DNA of 64,000 nucleotides from Clostridiales bacterium. Its GTDB lineage: Bacteria; Bacillota; Clostridia; Lachnospirales; WQUN01. The stretch covers positions 1 through 64,000 of the forward strand of contig JAISZB010000255.1 in the NCBI GenBank assembly GCA_031269465.1. Direction: 5' to 3'. A program made the position numbers and the translations under genes. Below, one piece after another: positions 44,605 to 54,236 of this stretch. Under the pieces are notes generated by a model, which did no database searches, was not told where the DNA came from, and was given only the letters and a program-made list of their open reading frames with translations. Position 1 is the first letter of the stretch. The number at the start of each line of letters is the position of its first letter.

Positions 44605-46146
44605 ATGTCAACAACTGCATGGGTTGTTGTAGCTGTTTTAAGCGGTTTTGTTTGTTTTTTTGTAGGTGTTTTTTATAGAAAAAAGGTAGCGGAGTCTAAG
44701 ATAGGAACTGCAGAGATTCAGGCTGAAAAGATTCTGGAAGAGGCGAAAAAAGCTGCTGGGGCCCAAAGGAAAGAAATGCTCCTTGAGGCCAAGGAAGAAA
44801 GCATCAAAACAAAAAATGAAGCGGAAAAGGAAGCAAAAGAGCGCAGAAACGAGCTGCAACGTATGGAAAAGCGGCTGATTCAGAAAGAAGAGACGCTTGA
44901 TCGAAAAGGTGAGCAGATCGAGAAGAAAGATGAACAGCTGCAAAAAAAGTTAGCATCTGTCGAGTTGCAAAAGGCTGAAATAGGAAAGCTGGTCGAAAAG
45001 CAGCAGGCGGAGATTGAAAGGATTTCCGGATTTACTTCTGAGCAGGCTAAAGCCTATCTCCTTTCAACAGTCGAAGAGGAAGTAAAGCTGGAATCAGCTT
45101 TGCTAATCAAGGACTATGAAACGAAAGCCCGCCAAGAGGCGGAGAAAAGGGCAAGGGACATAGTAGCCAGCGCAATACAGCGATGCGCTGTAGATCATGT
45201 TGCGGAGACCACAGTCTCGGTAGTCAATTTGCCCAATGATGAAATGAAGGGCCGCATCATAGGCCGTGAAGGCAGAAACATAAGGACGCTTGAATCTCTT
45301 ACGGGCATCGACCTGATAATTGACGACACCCCAGAGGCGGTCATTCTCTCGGGCTTCGATCCGATGCGCAGGGAGGTAGCGAGAATTGCTTTGGAAAAGC
45401 TCATTCTGGATGGCAGGGTACACCCCGCCAGGATAGAGGAAATGGTCGAGAAGGCCAAAAAAGAAGTTGACGTAATGATTAGGGAGGAAGGCGAAGCGGC
45501 GACATTTGAAACGGGCGTCCATGGCATTCATCCAGAGCTTATCCGCCTTCTGGGCAAGATGAAGTTCAGGACGAGCTATGGCCAGAATGTCCTCAAGCAT
45601 TCTATTGAGGTTTCATATCTCTGCGGCTTGATGGCATCTGAGCTCGGAGCCGATGCCGCCCTCGCAAAAAGGGCGGGCCTCCTGCATGACATCGGAAAGT
45701 CCGTCGATCACGACTTGGAAGGCACTCACGTCTCAATAGGCGCGGCTTTGTGCAAAAAGTACAAGGAATCCGACATTATCATAAACGCAGTTGAATCTCA
45801 TCACGGCGACGTAGAACCCACGAACATCATATCAGTTATAACCCAAGCTGCGGATGCTATCTCCGCTTCCCGCCCAGGCGCAAGGCGCGAAACTCTCGAG
45901 TCCTACATCAAGCGCCTGCAGAAGCTGGAGAACATAGCAGACGAATTCAAGGGCGTTGAAAAGTCCTTTGCCATTCAAGCCGGTCGGGAGCTTCGGATAA
46001 TCATTATACCTGAAGAGGTAAACGACGCCGAACTTACGCTTCTGGCAAGGGATGTAGCAAAGAAGATCGAAGCTGAACTTGAGTATCCCGGACAGATAAA
46101 GGTCAATCTAATTCGCGAGACCAGAGCGATAGAGTACGCGAAATAA
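44605..46146 (+). CDS. rny: Ribonuclease Y
   Basis: RNase Y is the membrane-anchored endoribonuclease that starts mRNA decay in Firmicutes. 513 residues in the standard order: N-terminal membrane anchor (about 5-23), a long charged coiled coil (about 30-180), a KH domain ([21 protein letters not shown], about 205-275) and an HD domain ([13 protein letters not shown], about 330-430, His-Asp metal pair). A GGAGG lies rather far (14 nt) before the ATG. A consensus promoter precedes it and a 22-bp palindromic terminator follows, so it is a single-gene unit. Confidence 0.97.
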   Translation: MSTTAWVVVAVLSGFVCFFVGVFYRKKVAESKIGTAEIQAEKILEEAKKAAGAQRKEMLLEAKEESIKTKNEAEKEAKERRNELQRMEKRLIQKEETLDRKGEQIEKKDEQLQKKLASVELQKAEIGKLVEKQQAEIERISGFTSEQAKAYLLSTVEEEVKLESALLIKDYETKARQEAEKRARDIVASAIQRCAVDHVAETTVSVVNLPNDEMKGRIIGREGRNIRTLESLTGIDLIIDDTPEAVILSGFDPMRREVARIALEKLILDGRVHPARIEEMVEKAKKEVDVMIREEGEAATFETGVHGIHPELIRLLGKMKFRTSYGQNVLKHSIEVSYLCGLMASELGADAALAKRAGLLHDIGKSVDHDLEGTHVSIGAALCKKYKESDIIINAVESHHGDVEPTNIISVITQAADAISASRPGARRETLESYIKRLQKLENIADEFKGVEKSFAIQAGRELRIIIIPEEVNDAELTLLARDVAKKIEAELEYPGQIKVNLIRETRAIEYAK

Positions 46147-46151
46147 ACACG

Positions 46152-46195
46152 GGTTAAAAGGCGGCTGGCGCGTACGCGCCAGCCGCCTTTTAACC
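46152..46195 (+). terminator. Terminator of rny, perfect 22-bp palindrome
   Basis: The arms GGTTAAAAGGCGGCTGGCG(CGT) and (ACG)CGCCAGCCGCCTTTTAACC are perfectly complementary with no loop spacer. It begins 6 bp after the rny stop, and the TTTT is inside the 3' arm. Confidence 0.9.
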
Positions 46196-46514
46196 TTCTC
46201 CTGAACCCGTTGGCGAAGGCTTGCGGAAACAGAAAGCCTCTGTATTTTCTTCTAGGCCTGGGAAAATAGCGGCGAAGAATACAGCCGGGAAATGCCCTGT
46301 GAAAAGCAGGCGGACATTGCTTAAGCGCTAGGCGCTGCGGCTTGGCTAAAGTCCGAAAATCCTCCGCTGCCAGCCAGCGAAAGCCCCCGGCAAAGCGCCC
46401 GTTCCCGCCGTTTCGAATCTTTTTCCACTATCCAATCCGCAAAATAAAAATGCGTAAAATACCGATGCCAACCGCGCTCGTTGTACCGTCAAGCTCCGAA
46501 ATAAACCAGCATAA

Positions 46515-46545
46515 GAGACCCCCCGGATATCATCCGGGGGGTCTC
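46515..46545 (-). terminator. Strong hairpin downstream of the DUF1540 gene
   Basis: GAGACCCCCCGGAT pairs perfectly with ATCCGGGGGGTCTC around ATC (14-bp stem). It lies about 80 bp after the DUF1540 stop. There is no T-run, so it may stabilise the 3' end rather than terminate. Confidence 0.6.
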
Positions 46546-46625
46546 CGCTCGCGCATGACGAGCGGTTTGAAACTGAAGAAATATTCTGCCGTCTCAAACG
46601 CGTATGCCGGATATGCCTGGCAGCC

Positions 46626-46778
46626 TTACTTCTCCTGGAAGCTGTCGCATTCCGTAGCTTTCTTGTCATGAGCCTGAGGCGTGGATGAACCTACCTCTAT
46701 GTCGTGAAGGGTACAGCTCTGAGCTCCTTCATTGAACTTGCATGTGTTGACATGACACTTGACTTCTTGGTTTGGCAT
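46626..46778 (-). CDS. DUF1540 small cysteine-rich protein
   Basis: A 50-residue protein starting MPNQEVKCHVNTC at 46778, with GGAGGAG 7 nt upstream; the longer open frame to 46874 lacks a ribosome site. It carries four cysteines in the DUF1540 spacing (C-x4-C, then C in SCTLHDIEV, then C in ATECDSF). Members are common small proteins of spore-forming Firmicutes that probably bind a metal; function is not established. It is monocistronic, followed by a strong hairpin. Confidence 0.9.
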   Translation of the reverse strand: MPNQEVKCHVNTCKFNEGAQSCTLHDIEVGSSTPQAHDKKATECDSFQEK

Positions 46779-47028
46779 TGTTTTCTCCTCCAGAATTTTT
46801 CTAATGGACTGCCTTATGCCGGCTTCGGCGTGATTGCTAAACTTCATATTTAAAAATCCTGCCGATGCCGCCAAAGCGGAAGAATGGCCTGGCTGGACAT
46901 TTAAGCCTCTAATGTTTCCAGCAATGATTCAAGGCCTTCGCCGCATGTATATTATTTGATTTATACTGCAAAATATTCGTGCAAAATAATAAAAGGTGGA
47001 CTATAATAGATTACAGTAAAACAAGGAG

Positions 47029-47214
47029 GTGCGTCAAACGCAGGCCGCTTTTAAGCTCACAAGCTCTTCTATGCTGATTTGCATATTAAACTGCCTGCAT
47101 CGGGGTTTGAATTTACAGGGCCTCAACGGGCTCTCATGCTCCAAAATACTCGCATTTTACTGCAAATCAGAGGAGTTTAAGCTTCCTGCGAATATGAGAT
47201 GTATACCAAAATAA
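47029..47214 (+). other. Upstream open frame overlapping asnS
   Basis: A strong ribosome site AAGGAGG (47021-47027) is followed directly by GTG and a 61-codon open frame that crosses a PAL-B copy and overlaps the first 5 codons of asnS in another frame. The peptide itself looks like no protein family. Most likely the repeat was inserted between the original leader and asnS; coupled translation is possible. Confidence 0.35.
47070..47172. repeat. PAL-B element, 103 bp, in the asnS leader
   Basis: TATGCTGATTTGCATATTAAA at the left and TTTTACTGCAAATCAGAGG at the right, with ATGCTCCAAAATACTCGC inside. It separates an AAGGAGGTG ribosome site from the asnS ATG. Confidence 0.75.
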
Positions 47215-48587
47215 AGGAGATTTACAGTCGTCCGCAAACATTCATCGGCAAAGCCGTAAAGCTGGGAGGATGGATCAAAACCTCAAGGGACGGCAAGAAC
47301 TTTGGCTTCATAGAGTTAAGCGACGGAAGCTTCTTTAAGAGCCTCCAAATCGTATTGGATCATGCGCTGGAAAACTACCATCAGGTAATGAAGCTGACCG
47401 TAGGCTCAGCCATAACTGTTTCAGGAGAGATTGTAGAAAGCCAGGGCCAGAAGCAGGCAATCGAAGCGAAAGCCTCGGCGATTGAGATTGAAGGAGCCTC
47501 AGATTCAGACTATCCCCTTCAAAAAAAACGGCACAGCTTCGAATACCTTCGTGAAATCGCCCATCTGCGCCCAAGAGCCAACACCTTTCAAGCGGTCTTT
47601 CGCATACGCTCCCTCGCGTCGTACGCCATCCACAAATTTTTCAGCGATCGCGGCTTCGTCTACGTTCACACCCCCATCATAACCGGCAGCGACGCGGAAG
47701 GCGCAGGAGAGATGTTCAAGGTCACCACCCTTGATCTGGAAGCTCTAAAGAAAAACGCCTCCGGGAAGGTCGACTACCGCGAGGACTTCTTCGGAAAAGC
47801 CGCCAATCTCACCGTGAGCGGCCAGCTCAGCGCTGAGACGTTCGCTCTGGCATTCAGGGATGTCTATACCTTCGGCCCGACATTCAGGGCCGAGAACTCG
47901 AATACGACGCGCCATGCGGCTGAATTCTGGATGATAGAGCCTGAAATGGCCTTTGCCGACTTGGATAACGACAAGGAGCTCGCTGAAAGCATGCTAAAAT
48001 TCATAGTGAAATACTGCCTTGAAAATGCTCCTGATGAAATAGAGTTTTTAGGCAAGCATGTTGATTCAGGCCTTCAGGAACGGCTCAATTCTGTGCTCAG
48101 CTCAGCTTTCGCCTCTGTAACATACACGGAGGCTGCAAGCATCCTCTCGTCTTCAGGAATGAAATTTGATTATCCGGTTAAATGGGGCATGGATCTTCAA
48201 ACCGAGCATGAAAGATTTCTCACGGAGCAAGCCTTCAAAAAGCCGATCTTTGTAACAGACTACCCAAAGCAGATCAAAGCCTTTTATATGAGGGCCAACG
48301 ACGACGGCAAAACAGTGGCCGCCATGGATCTCCTCGCCCCTGGGATTGGAGAAATCATCGGCGGAAGCCAGAGAGAGGAAAGGCTTGAAGTTCTCAAATT
48401 AAGAATGGCGGAGCTTTCGCTTAAGGAAGAAGACTACTGGTGGTATCTCGATCTTCGCAAATACGGCAGCGCCAAGCATGCCGGATTCGGAATGGGATTT
48501 GAACGCTTGATCATGTATTTGACCGGCATGCAAAACATAAGAGACGTCATCGCCTATCCGCGAACCGCTAAAAACGCTGAATTCTAA
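47199..48587 (+). CDS. asnS: Asparaginyl-tRNA synthetase
   Basis: 462 residues of the class IIb synthetase: N-terminal OB-fold anticodon domain (about 15-105, [22 protein letters not shown]), then the catalytic core with [27 protein letters not shown] (motif 1 region), [27 protein letters not shown] (motif 2) and [27 protein letters not shown] (motif 3). The serial NTTRH in motif 2 is typical of AsnRS rather than AspRS. The leader is unusual: the good ribosome site is 170 bp upstream, beyond a PAL-B repeat, and only AGAGGAG at 47170 is near. A 42-bp hairpin follows at 48655. Confidence 0.96.
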   Translation: MYTKIKEIYSRPQTFIGKAVKLGGWIKTSRDGKNFGFIELSDGSFFKSLQIVLDHALENYHQVMKLTVGSAITVSGEIVESQGQKQAIEAKASAIEIEGASDSDYPLQKKRHSFEYLREIAHLRPRANTFQAVFRIRSLASYAIHKFFSDRGFVYVHTPIITGSDAEGAGEMFKVTTLDLEALKKNASGKVDYREDFFGKAANLTVSGQLSAETFALAFRDVYTFGPTFRAENSNTTRHAAEFWMIEPEMAFADLDNDKELAESMLKFIVKYCLENAPDEIEFLGKHVDSGLQERLNSVLSSAFASVTYTEAASILSSSGMKFDYPVKWGMDLQTEHERFLTEQAFKKPIFVTDYPKQIKAFYMRANDDGKTVAAMDLLAPGIGEIIGGSQREERLEVLKLRMAELSLKEEDYWWYLDLRKYGSAKHAGFGMGFERLIMYLTGMQNIRDVIAYPRTAKNAEF

Positions 48588-48654
48588 AGGCGAGCAATGA
48601 AAATTAGCAGGAAGATCTTTCTCATCATAATTTAATGCTTATATATATTTCCTG

Positions 48655-48696
48655 ATCAAGCGGCTAGAGCTTGAATTTCAAGCTATGCCGCTTGAT
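48655..48696 (+). terminator. Long hairpin downstream of asnS
   Basis: ATCAAGCGGC pairs with GCCGCTTGAT, and inside it AGCTTGAA pairs with TTCAAGCT. It starts about 70 bp after the asnS stop. The T-run is weak, so it may be a terminator or a 3'-end stabiliser. Confidence 0.6.
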
Positions 48697-49102
48697 GAGT
48701 CATATCTCATGCGTATTTTTATTTAATTAGGCTATAGAGTAAATGCAGATTATATGGTATAATATTAATAAACAGTAATTGTTTCAAATTTAAACACTAA
48801 TCATTGGATAAAATTATGCCTTTTTTAGATTATATAATAATTTCGTTATGACCCTTTGCGCCGTATGTCCAACGATATGGCAAGAACATTGGGTTTTTCA
48901 GATGGCAGAACTCAATTGTTTTGTTAAATTATTAACAGTCATGAGCTTAAGCGCTTGGCCCACTGGCTGGGACTATAAAATATACATTGCCATTAGGTAA
49001 TTATTGCCAGGCAATAGCTCGATTTTCATTTAAATCATCGGGTTTTTAATTATTTATTTTATTTTTAATTTCAATAAAATTCTGAAAGTGATACATTTAT
49101 GA

Positions 49103-49131
49103 TTGAACTTTGGCTCGTAAAGCGGTATAGT
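49103..49131 (+). promoter_or_regulatory. Sigma-A type promoter of nudF
   Basis: TTGAAC (49103-49108), 17 nt, TATAGT (49126-49131), followed by AAGGAGG and the ATG at 49169. Confidence 0.7.
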
Positions 49132-49168
49132 ACATAAAAGAGGATTTATTAAGGAGGTTGCTTCTGGC

Positions 49169-49705
49169 ATGGAAATTTATGAAACACTTCGCTCCGAAAA
49201 GGTTTACGAAGGCAAGCTTATAGATGTCGTTCTGGATTCAATAAGACTTCCCAACGGGAAGGAAGCCCTGCGCGAAGTTGTCGTCCACGGTCCGGCGGCG
49301 GCTGTGCTGCCTGTAGATTCCACGGGAAGGCTTGTATTGGTCAGGCAATACCGCCACCCTGCAAAATCTATGTCTCTGGAAATTCCGGCAGGCTTGTCGG
49401 AGCCTGATGAGGATCCGGCCGCATGCGCAGTTCGTGAACTCTTGGAAGAAACGGGGCTTACTGCTGACAAACTCACTTTTTTATTTAAGTTTTACGCTTC
49501 TATCGGGTTTTGCACTGAAATCCTTTATCTTTACATCGCCGAAGGACTCCACGAAGGAGAGCAGAACCTAGATGAAGACGAGTTCGTAACAATCGAGAGG
49601 CTGACCCCCGACGAGGTTCTGGAAAATATCGCTTCCGGATGCATCGTCGACGCCAAAACCATCGCCGCTGTGCTGGGATACCTTAACCTGAAGCGTCCAA
49701 GCTGA
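49169..49705 (+). CDS. nudF: NUDIX ADP-ribose pyrophosphatase
   Basis: 178 residues. NudF hydrolyses ADP-ribose to AMP and ribose-5-phosphate. The NUDIX box is complete (GLSEPDEDPAACAVRELLEETGL, about residues 70-92: Gx5Ex7REUxEExGU), preceded by VLVRQYRHPAKSMSLEIPAG and followed by YASIGFCTEILYLYIAEGL, the ADP-ribose subfamily pattern. AAGGAGG lies about 10 nt before the ATG. In Bacillus subtilis nudF, spoIIM, fur and xerD are neighbours; here nudF, spoIIM and xerD are in the same order, but with 2.9 kb between nudF and spoIIM and no fur. Confidence 0.93.
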   Translation: MEIYETLRSEKVYEGKLIDVVLDSIRLPNGKEALREVVVHGPAAAVLPVDSTGRLVLVRQYRHPAKSMSLEIPAGLSEPDEDPAACAVRELLEETGLTADKLTFLFKFYASIGFCTEILYLYIAEGLHEGEQNLDEDEFVTIERLTPDEVLENIASGCIVDAKTIAAVLGYLNLKRPS

Positions 49706-52579
49706 TGCAGAGCAGGAGCGAGTTGCACTCCCGATATGGATTGGGAGCGCCACCCGCTGCCATCAGACTATACATATATGGCATGCTATGATAATCTGTT
49801 TAGTTATTAGGAAATGTACATTTTTTTGGACGATTAACTAGTCATTTCATATGATTTTTGATCTAAAAATCATCATTTATGATCAAATTATAATATTGCA
49901 ATCAACATTTGCTTTCTTGCATTTGAAAAGCTTGGCCTTGTAATCAACCATGCTTTATCTCATGTATATTGAAAGCTTTATTGAAACAGTTGTCAAGAAT
50001 TCATAAAAATCATTATGCTAATTTAGACAAATGCGAAGGCGTGCAGCCTCTTGCACGCTTTCAATGCGCGATTGATATCAATCGCGCTCGCTGCAAAGCA
50101 AGCTTCCAGCACAGGAGGCGAACGCACCCGGCGAGCTTGGTGAAGCCAGACAATAAACTCTTATATTCTTGAATTTAGAGGTTAGAAAAATAGGCTGCAA
50201 CATTATTGCAGGTGAAGAAGCGTCATAGGTGATAATATGAAAGCAACCGCGAGATTTGTTAAAACATTCCGGAAAATTCGGAACTGTTCCGACAACCCTA
50301 TTTGCATTACTTACCAGTCAAAATAGCATAATATTCTTGCAGAAAAGTTCAAAATTGAAGAGAATATATGTTTAAATTTGCAAACTTATCAATCCATTTA
50401 TATAATTTATAGATGATGTATATGTTTTAATAATCTATATGGATAGATATGTCAGCATTAACGACAAAATTATTCAAAATGACAGTCACTTTGCAAACCG
50501 TCGGAATAGCTATGAAAATTCTATAATCCTATATATTCAGACGCTAGATTCAGTATTCAACCGCTGTAGTCGCATGTTTTCGATCTTGGCTGTAGAAGCG
50601 AGGCATCATAAGGGTTCATATGCAAATCAGTTATAGGTTTAAGCGCCTGCTTGCTTATTATAATAAGTCAACTTTTGTTTGACAAAAAATATAGTTAAAA
50701 TGACTTTTTTATAATTATATACGAATTTTTTCCAGTTTCTAAACATATGCTAATGTAGAGAATTCACTGAAAATATACTTTGCTATGAACAGAAAAGAAA
50801 TTTTTAAAATCACTTTACCAGCTCAAAAGACGTATATGTATAAATAACGCTATTAATGCACAAATCACTCCTCGATTATTGCGTGATTTAATCATAAAAT
50901 ATATTTATACCTATTTATGATTATCTACCTTCAACAGACAATTTTCGATAAAAGAATTTGTATAGCATAGAGGTCTATTATTCTGGCAATAATTGTTAAT
51001 TAAATAAGCACAAGCTTAAATAACTGCAAATTCAAACTGTACACTCTTGATTATATAATTAAAACCTGCATTTATAAGTTTAAGGTTTTATCACAATTAA
51101 TAAAAGAAAATAACTTGCAGCCGCTTTTATTCGTTCTTAATTTGCTGTAATATAATATTTACATAAATTGCGTTTTGCTAAATAAAATTAATAAGCTAGT
51201 ATTTTTCAGTTTCAAGTTCAGCCTCTTCATCCTGCTCTCAAGCCATGAAGTTTTCTTATGCAAGCCTTTCCCAAGCGCCTATGCGTAGACGCTTGTGAAA
51301 GCTTTGCATCATAGTCCGCAGTATGAATGTTTTCAAACCCAGGCAAGCGCATGCCCCTGGTTCTTTCCTCCTCTGCGGAGGGACGGTTGCAAAGCTTTCG
51401 GCAGATACCTGCCCTCACTTATGCTAAACGCTTTACTTGAGATTTATTAGGGGAAGGCGTTTGAATCAATCTCATGCCTCAGCGGCTGAAAAGGCAGTCG
51501 CCGCTATTAAAGCCTAATCCTCTTCAGACGGCAAAGCCGGATTCACGCTTTTACAGTTTAGCGAGCTGAACTCGCTTGCCGGTCGATGCCGGACAAATGG
51601 ATTAAGCGTCATAAGAATCCGAAGCCGTAAATCCTCTTGAAGAAGATTTGCCAGGAAACCAAAGCGAGCCGCGTTTTCATGATTGGTTTCGCCCACCCAC
51701 CAAAACGCGGCGGCGAAAAATCCGATGCGCTGCCGCGCAACTAAGCGACGGCTTTCATTTCTCACAACTGCCCAAGGTGAAAATGATAGTTTTCTACTTG
51801 GCCTATGCTCCGCATAGCGGCTGAAAGCTGAGCAACTGAGTTTTCACCGCTTCTCATTAGGATGAGCTCTTATTGCCTTTAGGTCCCTCCCAGCCGGAAC
51901 TTAAGCTGATAAGAGCAAAGAGCAGAGTCCAGCCGATGCAGCCGACGCAAAACAAAGCGCATGGGAATTTTTCCGCCAGGAAGAACCAGCTTGATTCTTT
52001 GCGCCCAGCCAGCAAAGAATAGCTCTCAATCCGCAGGAAAAACTTTATCCTATAGGGGTTCCTGCAGGAATTAGGGGAAAATAAACCCATATTCATCGGC
52101 TTTCCTAGATCCTGCCTAGATGGAAAACAAGAGCTTCCGGGATTGTTCGTCAAATTTTATCCGTATCCCGGAAGACTCCCGCGCGTTCGCCTTTGCCAGG
52201 GAGAAAGACGGCAAGCAGGAAGCAGCCTTTATAAAAGCGCTTTAAGACAAGCGCAAGCATCTCTGCCAGCTCGAAATTCCCTGAATAAGCGACTGCGGAT
52301 CTTTAACTACATACAAATGAAATCAATCTTTGCATGCAGATCTGAATTTAGGATTGCCAATGTCGGGCGGCGCAGCTAAAGAAAAATCGCCCCAATGGAG
52401 GAAAGAGCTTAGAATTCCAGTTTCAAATTTACTTGATTCTTGCAAGAAAGCGTTTGTTCCTAAATCGCTCATCATCCTAAAGCGTGTTTCGAACGCTTCT
52501 AGACTTTAATCATAAAAAGGTTATCCTGAGCATAAAAATAGCCTGTGGGTATAGGCAGATTTCGCAAAGGAGCCTTAAT
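49706..52579. other. 2.9-kb intergenic region between nudF and spoIIM
   Basis: No gene is well supported. 49800-51200 is very AT-rich; it holds a bare II-II PAL core (50040-50110, GCGATTGATATCAATCGC) and a PAL-B end (TTCATATGCAAATCAG, 50617-50632). 51230-52150 has higher G+C and minus-strand open frames (51418-51227, 51765-51514, 52153-51857); the last has a hydrophobic stretch FPCALFCVGCIGWTLLFALI that could be a small membrane protein, but no family fits. The imperfect inverted repeat TTCCGGGAT/ATCCCGGAA lies at 52135-52171. Confidence 0.5.
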
Positions 52580-53140
52580 ATGGTAAATGCACTTATAACA
52601 AGCGCACGACTGAAAGAGCCAAATTTTGCCAGATTTCGTACGGCCGCGCTTATAGCTTGCTTGATTGCAGGTCTTGCGGCAGGCGCTGTACAAGCATTGA
52701 TTCTTCCCGAAGCGCGCTTTGCGGACATCAAAATTCAGCTGGACGCGCAATTTTCCGGAACTCTTAATAGATCCGACTTATTTGTCGGCGCCGTACTAAA
52801 AAACGGAGGTTCAATGCTTTTAATATGGCTTCTGGCATTCGCTCCCCTAGGGGAAGCCGCCGCGGCTGCAGTCCTCTTTGTAAGGGCTATGGGATATGGC
52901 TTTACTCTTCTAGTGCTGCGGATGGCAAACTCCGGTTCAAGGACTATATACCCACTGTCTAATCTCAGCATCCAGGGCCTAATGCTGCTTGGCGCGCATT
53001 TTTTCCTCTGCCTCTTGAACGCGAGCTTTCGCAAGGAACTCAAAGACGGCAATCTGGATTTCAGGCAGATTACCGAGTATGTATTGATACTTCTAACCGC
53101 GCTCGCAAGCGCCGTTCTTGCTGCTATGCTGCAAAGGTAG
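52580..53140 (+). CDS. spoIIM: Stage II sporulation protein M
   Basis: 186 residues from the ATG at 52580, chosen because AAAGGAG lies 8 nt upstream; an open extension to 52484 lacks such a site. SpoIIM is the integral membrane scaffold of the SpoIID-SpoIIM-SpoIIP engulfment complex. It has about five hydrophobic helices (AALIACLIAGLAAGAV, SMLLIWLLAFAPLGEAAAAAVLFV, MGYGFTLLVLRM, SIQGLMLLGAHFFLCLL, YVLILLTALASAVLAAML) and the family length. It lies upstream of xerD (about 110 bp) as in Bacillus. Its partner spoIIP is 28 kb away in this window. Confidence 0.93.
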   Translation: MVNALITSARLKEPNFARFRTAALIACLIAGLAAGAVQALILPEARFADIKIQLDAQFSGTLNRSDLFVGAVLKNGGSMLLIWLLAFAPLGEAAAAAVLFVRAMGYGFTLLVLRMANSGSRTIYPLSNLSIQGLMLLGAHFFLCLLNASFRKELKDGNLDFRQITEYVLILLTALASAVLAAMLQR

Positions 53141-53255
53141 GCCAATCGCCGCCATTAGGGCTTTTCTCCATGCGGGAAAGTTTCCAGTAAAAAGCACTTT
53201 ATCATTGTATATTCAATGTCGATATATTATGCAAATGATGTAAAAGGGAGATGAT

Positions 53256-54113
53256 ATGAAAATGCAAGCAGAAATAGATAATTATATCTTGTACCTCAGG
53301 GACAAAAAAAAGGCGCCGAAGAACACGATGATGTCGTATGAGCGCGATCTCAAGCGATTCAGGGAATACCTCGACGACCAGCATATAGAATCAATCAAGC
53401 TGATTGAAACCCAGCATGTTCTCAGCTACATGGCCACACTGGAGAAAGCCGGATTGGCAGCCTCCTCCGTATCTCGCAGCCTTGCCGCCATCCGCTCGTT
53501 CTTCCGCTTCTATATATTCATGGGAGTCATAATGTCTGACCCCACATCAACGATTGCTCCGCCCAAAATGGTGAGGAAAGTTCCCGAAATCATGACCCCG
53601 GAAGAGGTAGAGCTTCTCCTTGCCGCGCCTAAGTGTGAAGACCTCAAGGGCATTAGGGACAAGGCAATGCTTGAAGTCCTATATGCCACCGGCATAAGGG
53701 TGAGCGAGCTTGTAAGCCTTAGGCTTAGCGATGTCGATTTAAATTCCAAGACAATCCGCTGCACCACCGGCGAGCGCGAGAGAAGCATTCCGATTAATGA
53801 CAGCGCGGTTGCGGCAATAAAGGACTATGTTCATAGAGCCCGCGCGTTCATGGTCAAATCCTCTCTTGAAGATGTCATGTTCGTAAACTGCGCCGGCGTG
53901 CCGATGACTCGCCAGGGATTCTGGAAAATCGTCAAGGAATACGCAAAAGCGGCCAACGTGCAGGGCGATATCAGCCCTCACATACTGAGGCATTCCTTCG
54001 CGGCGCACTTGCTGGCAGGTGGCGCCGATCTCCAGGTGGTCAAGGATCTTCTCGGCCACATGGACATCTCTGCAACCCAGGTATATGTTCAGAAGAAGCA
54101 GCTTGGCATCTAG
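53256..54113 (+). CDS. xerD: Tyrosine recombinase XerD
   Basis: 285 residues, slightly short for XerC/D (about 295). The N-terminal SAM-like core-binding domain (about 1-90) is followed by the catalytic domain with the first Arg in LYATGIRVSELVSLRL, H-x-x-R in HILRHSFAAHLLAGG, His in DLLGHMDISATQ and Tyr in QVYVQKK. The beta-hairpin that usually holds the catalytic Lys (GKGNKER in Escherichia coli) reads CTTGERERSIPI, with no Lys. Role: resolving chromosome dimers at dif. No dif-like site was found. GGGAGATGAT precedes the ATG. Position after spoIIM matches Bacillus, which favours xerD over an integrase. Confidence 0.9.
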   Translation: MKMQAEIDNYILYLRDKKKAPKNTMMSYERDLKRFREYLDDQHIESIKLIETQHVLSYMATLEKAGLAASSVSRSLAAIRSFFRFYIFMGVIMSDPTSTIAPPKMVRKVPEIMTPEEVELLLAAPKCEDLKGIRDKAMLEVLYATGIRVSELVSLRLSDVDLNSKTIRCTTGERERSIPINDSAVAAIKDYVHRARAFMVKSSLEDVMFVNCAGVPMTRQGFWKIVKEYAKAANVQGDISPHILRHSFAAHLLAGGADLQVVKDLLGHMDISATQVYVQKKQLGI

Positions 54114-54130
54114 AGCCTCGCGCGCTTTAA

Positions 54131-54204
54131 TATACGGATTTCATAAAAATTGCCTTTTTTTAGGTAGGCCCTAAAAAAAGGCAATTTTCTATGAAATCAG
54201 TATA
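54131..54204. repeat. PAL deletion derivative, 74 bp, between convergent genes
   Basis: A near-perfect hairpin: TATACGGATTTCATAAAAATTGCC at the left, GGCAATTTTCTATGAAATCAGTATA at the right, with TTTTTTTAGG/CCTAAAAAAA in the middle. It lies 17 bp after xerD and 32 bp from the stop of the convergent spoIVFB-like gene, and could serve as a two-way terminator. Confidence 0.85.
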
Positions 54205-54236
54205 GGAAGCGAAAAATGTCGCTTTTCCGGCTTCCC

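Noticed and set aside
52135-52171. Inverted repeat TTCCGGGAT/ATCCCGGAA as a terminator or dif site
   Set aside because: The arms are 9 bp around a 19-bp loop with no T-run, and the sequence does not match the dif pattern I remember.
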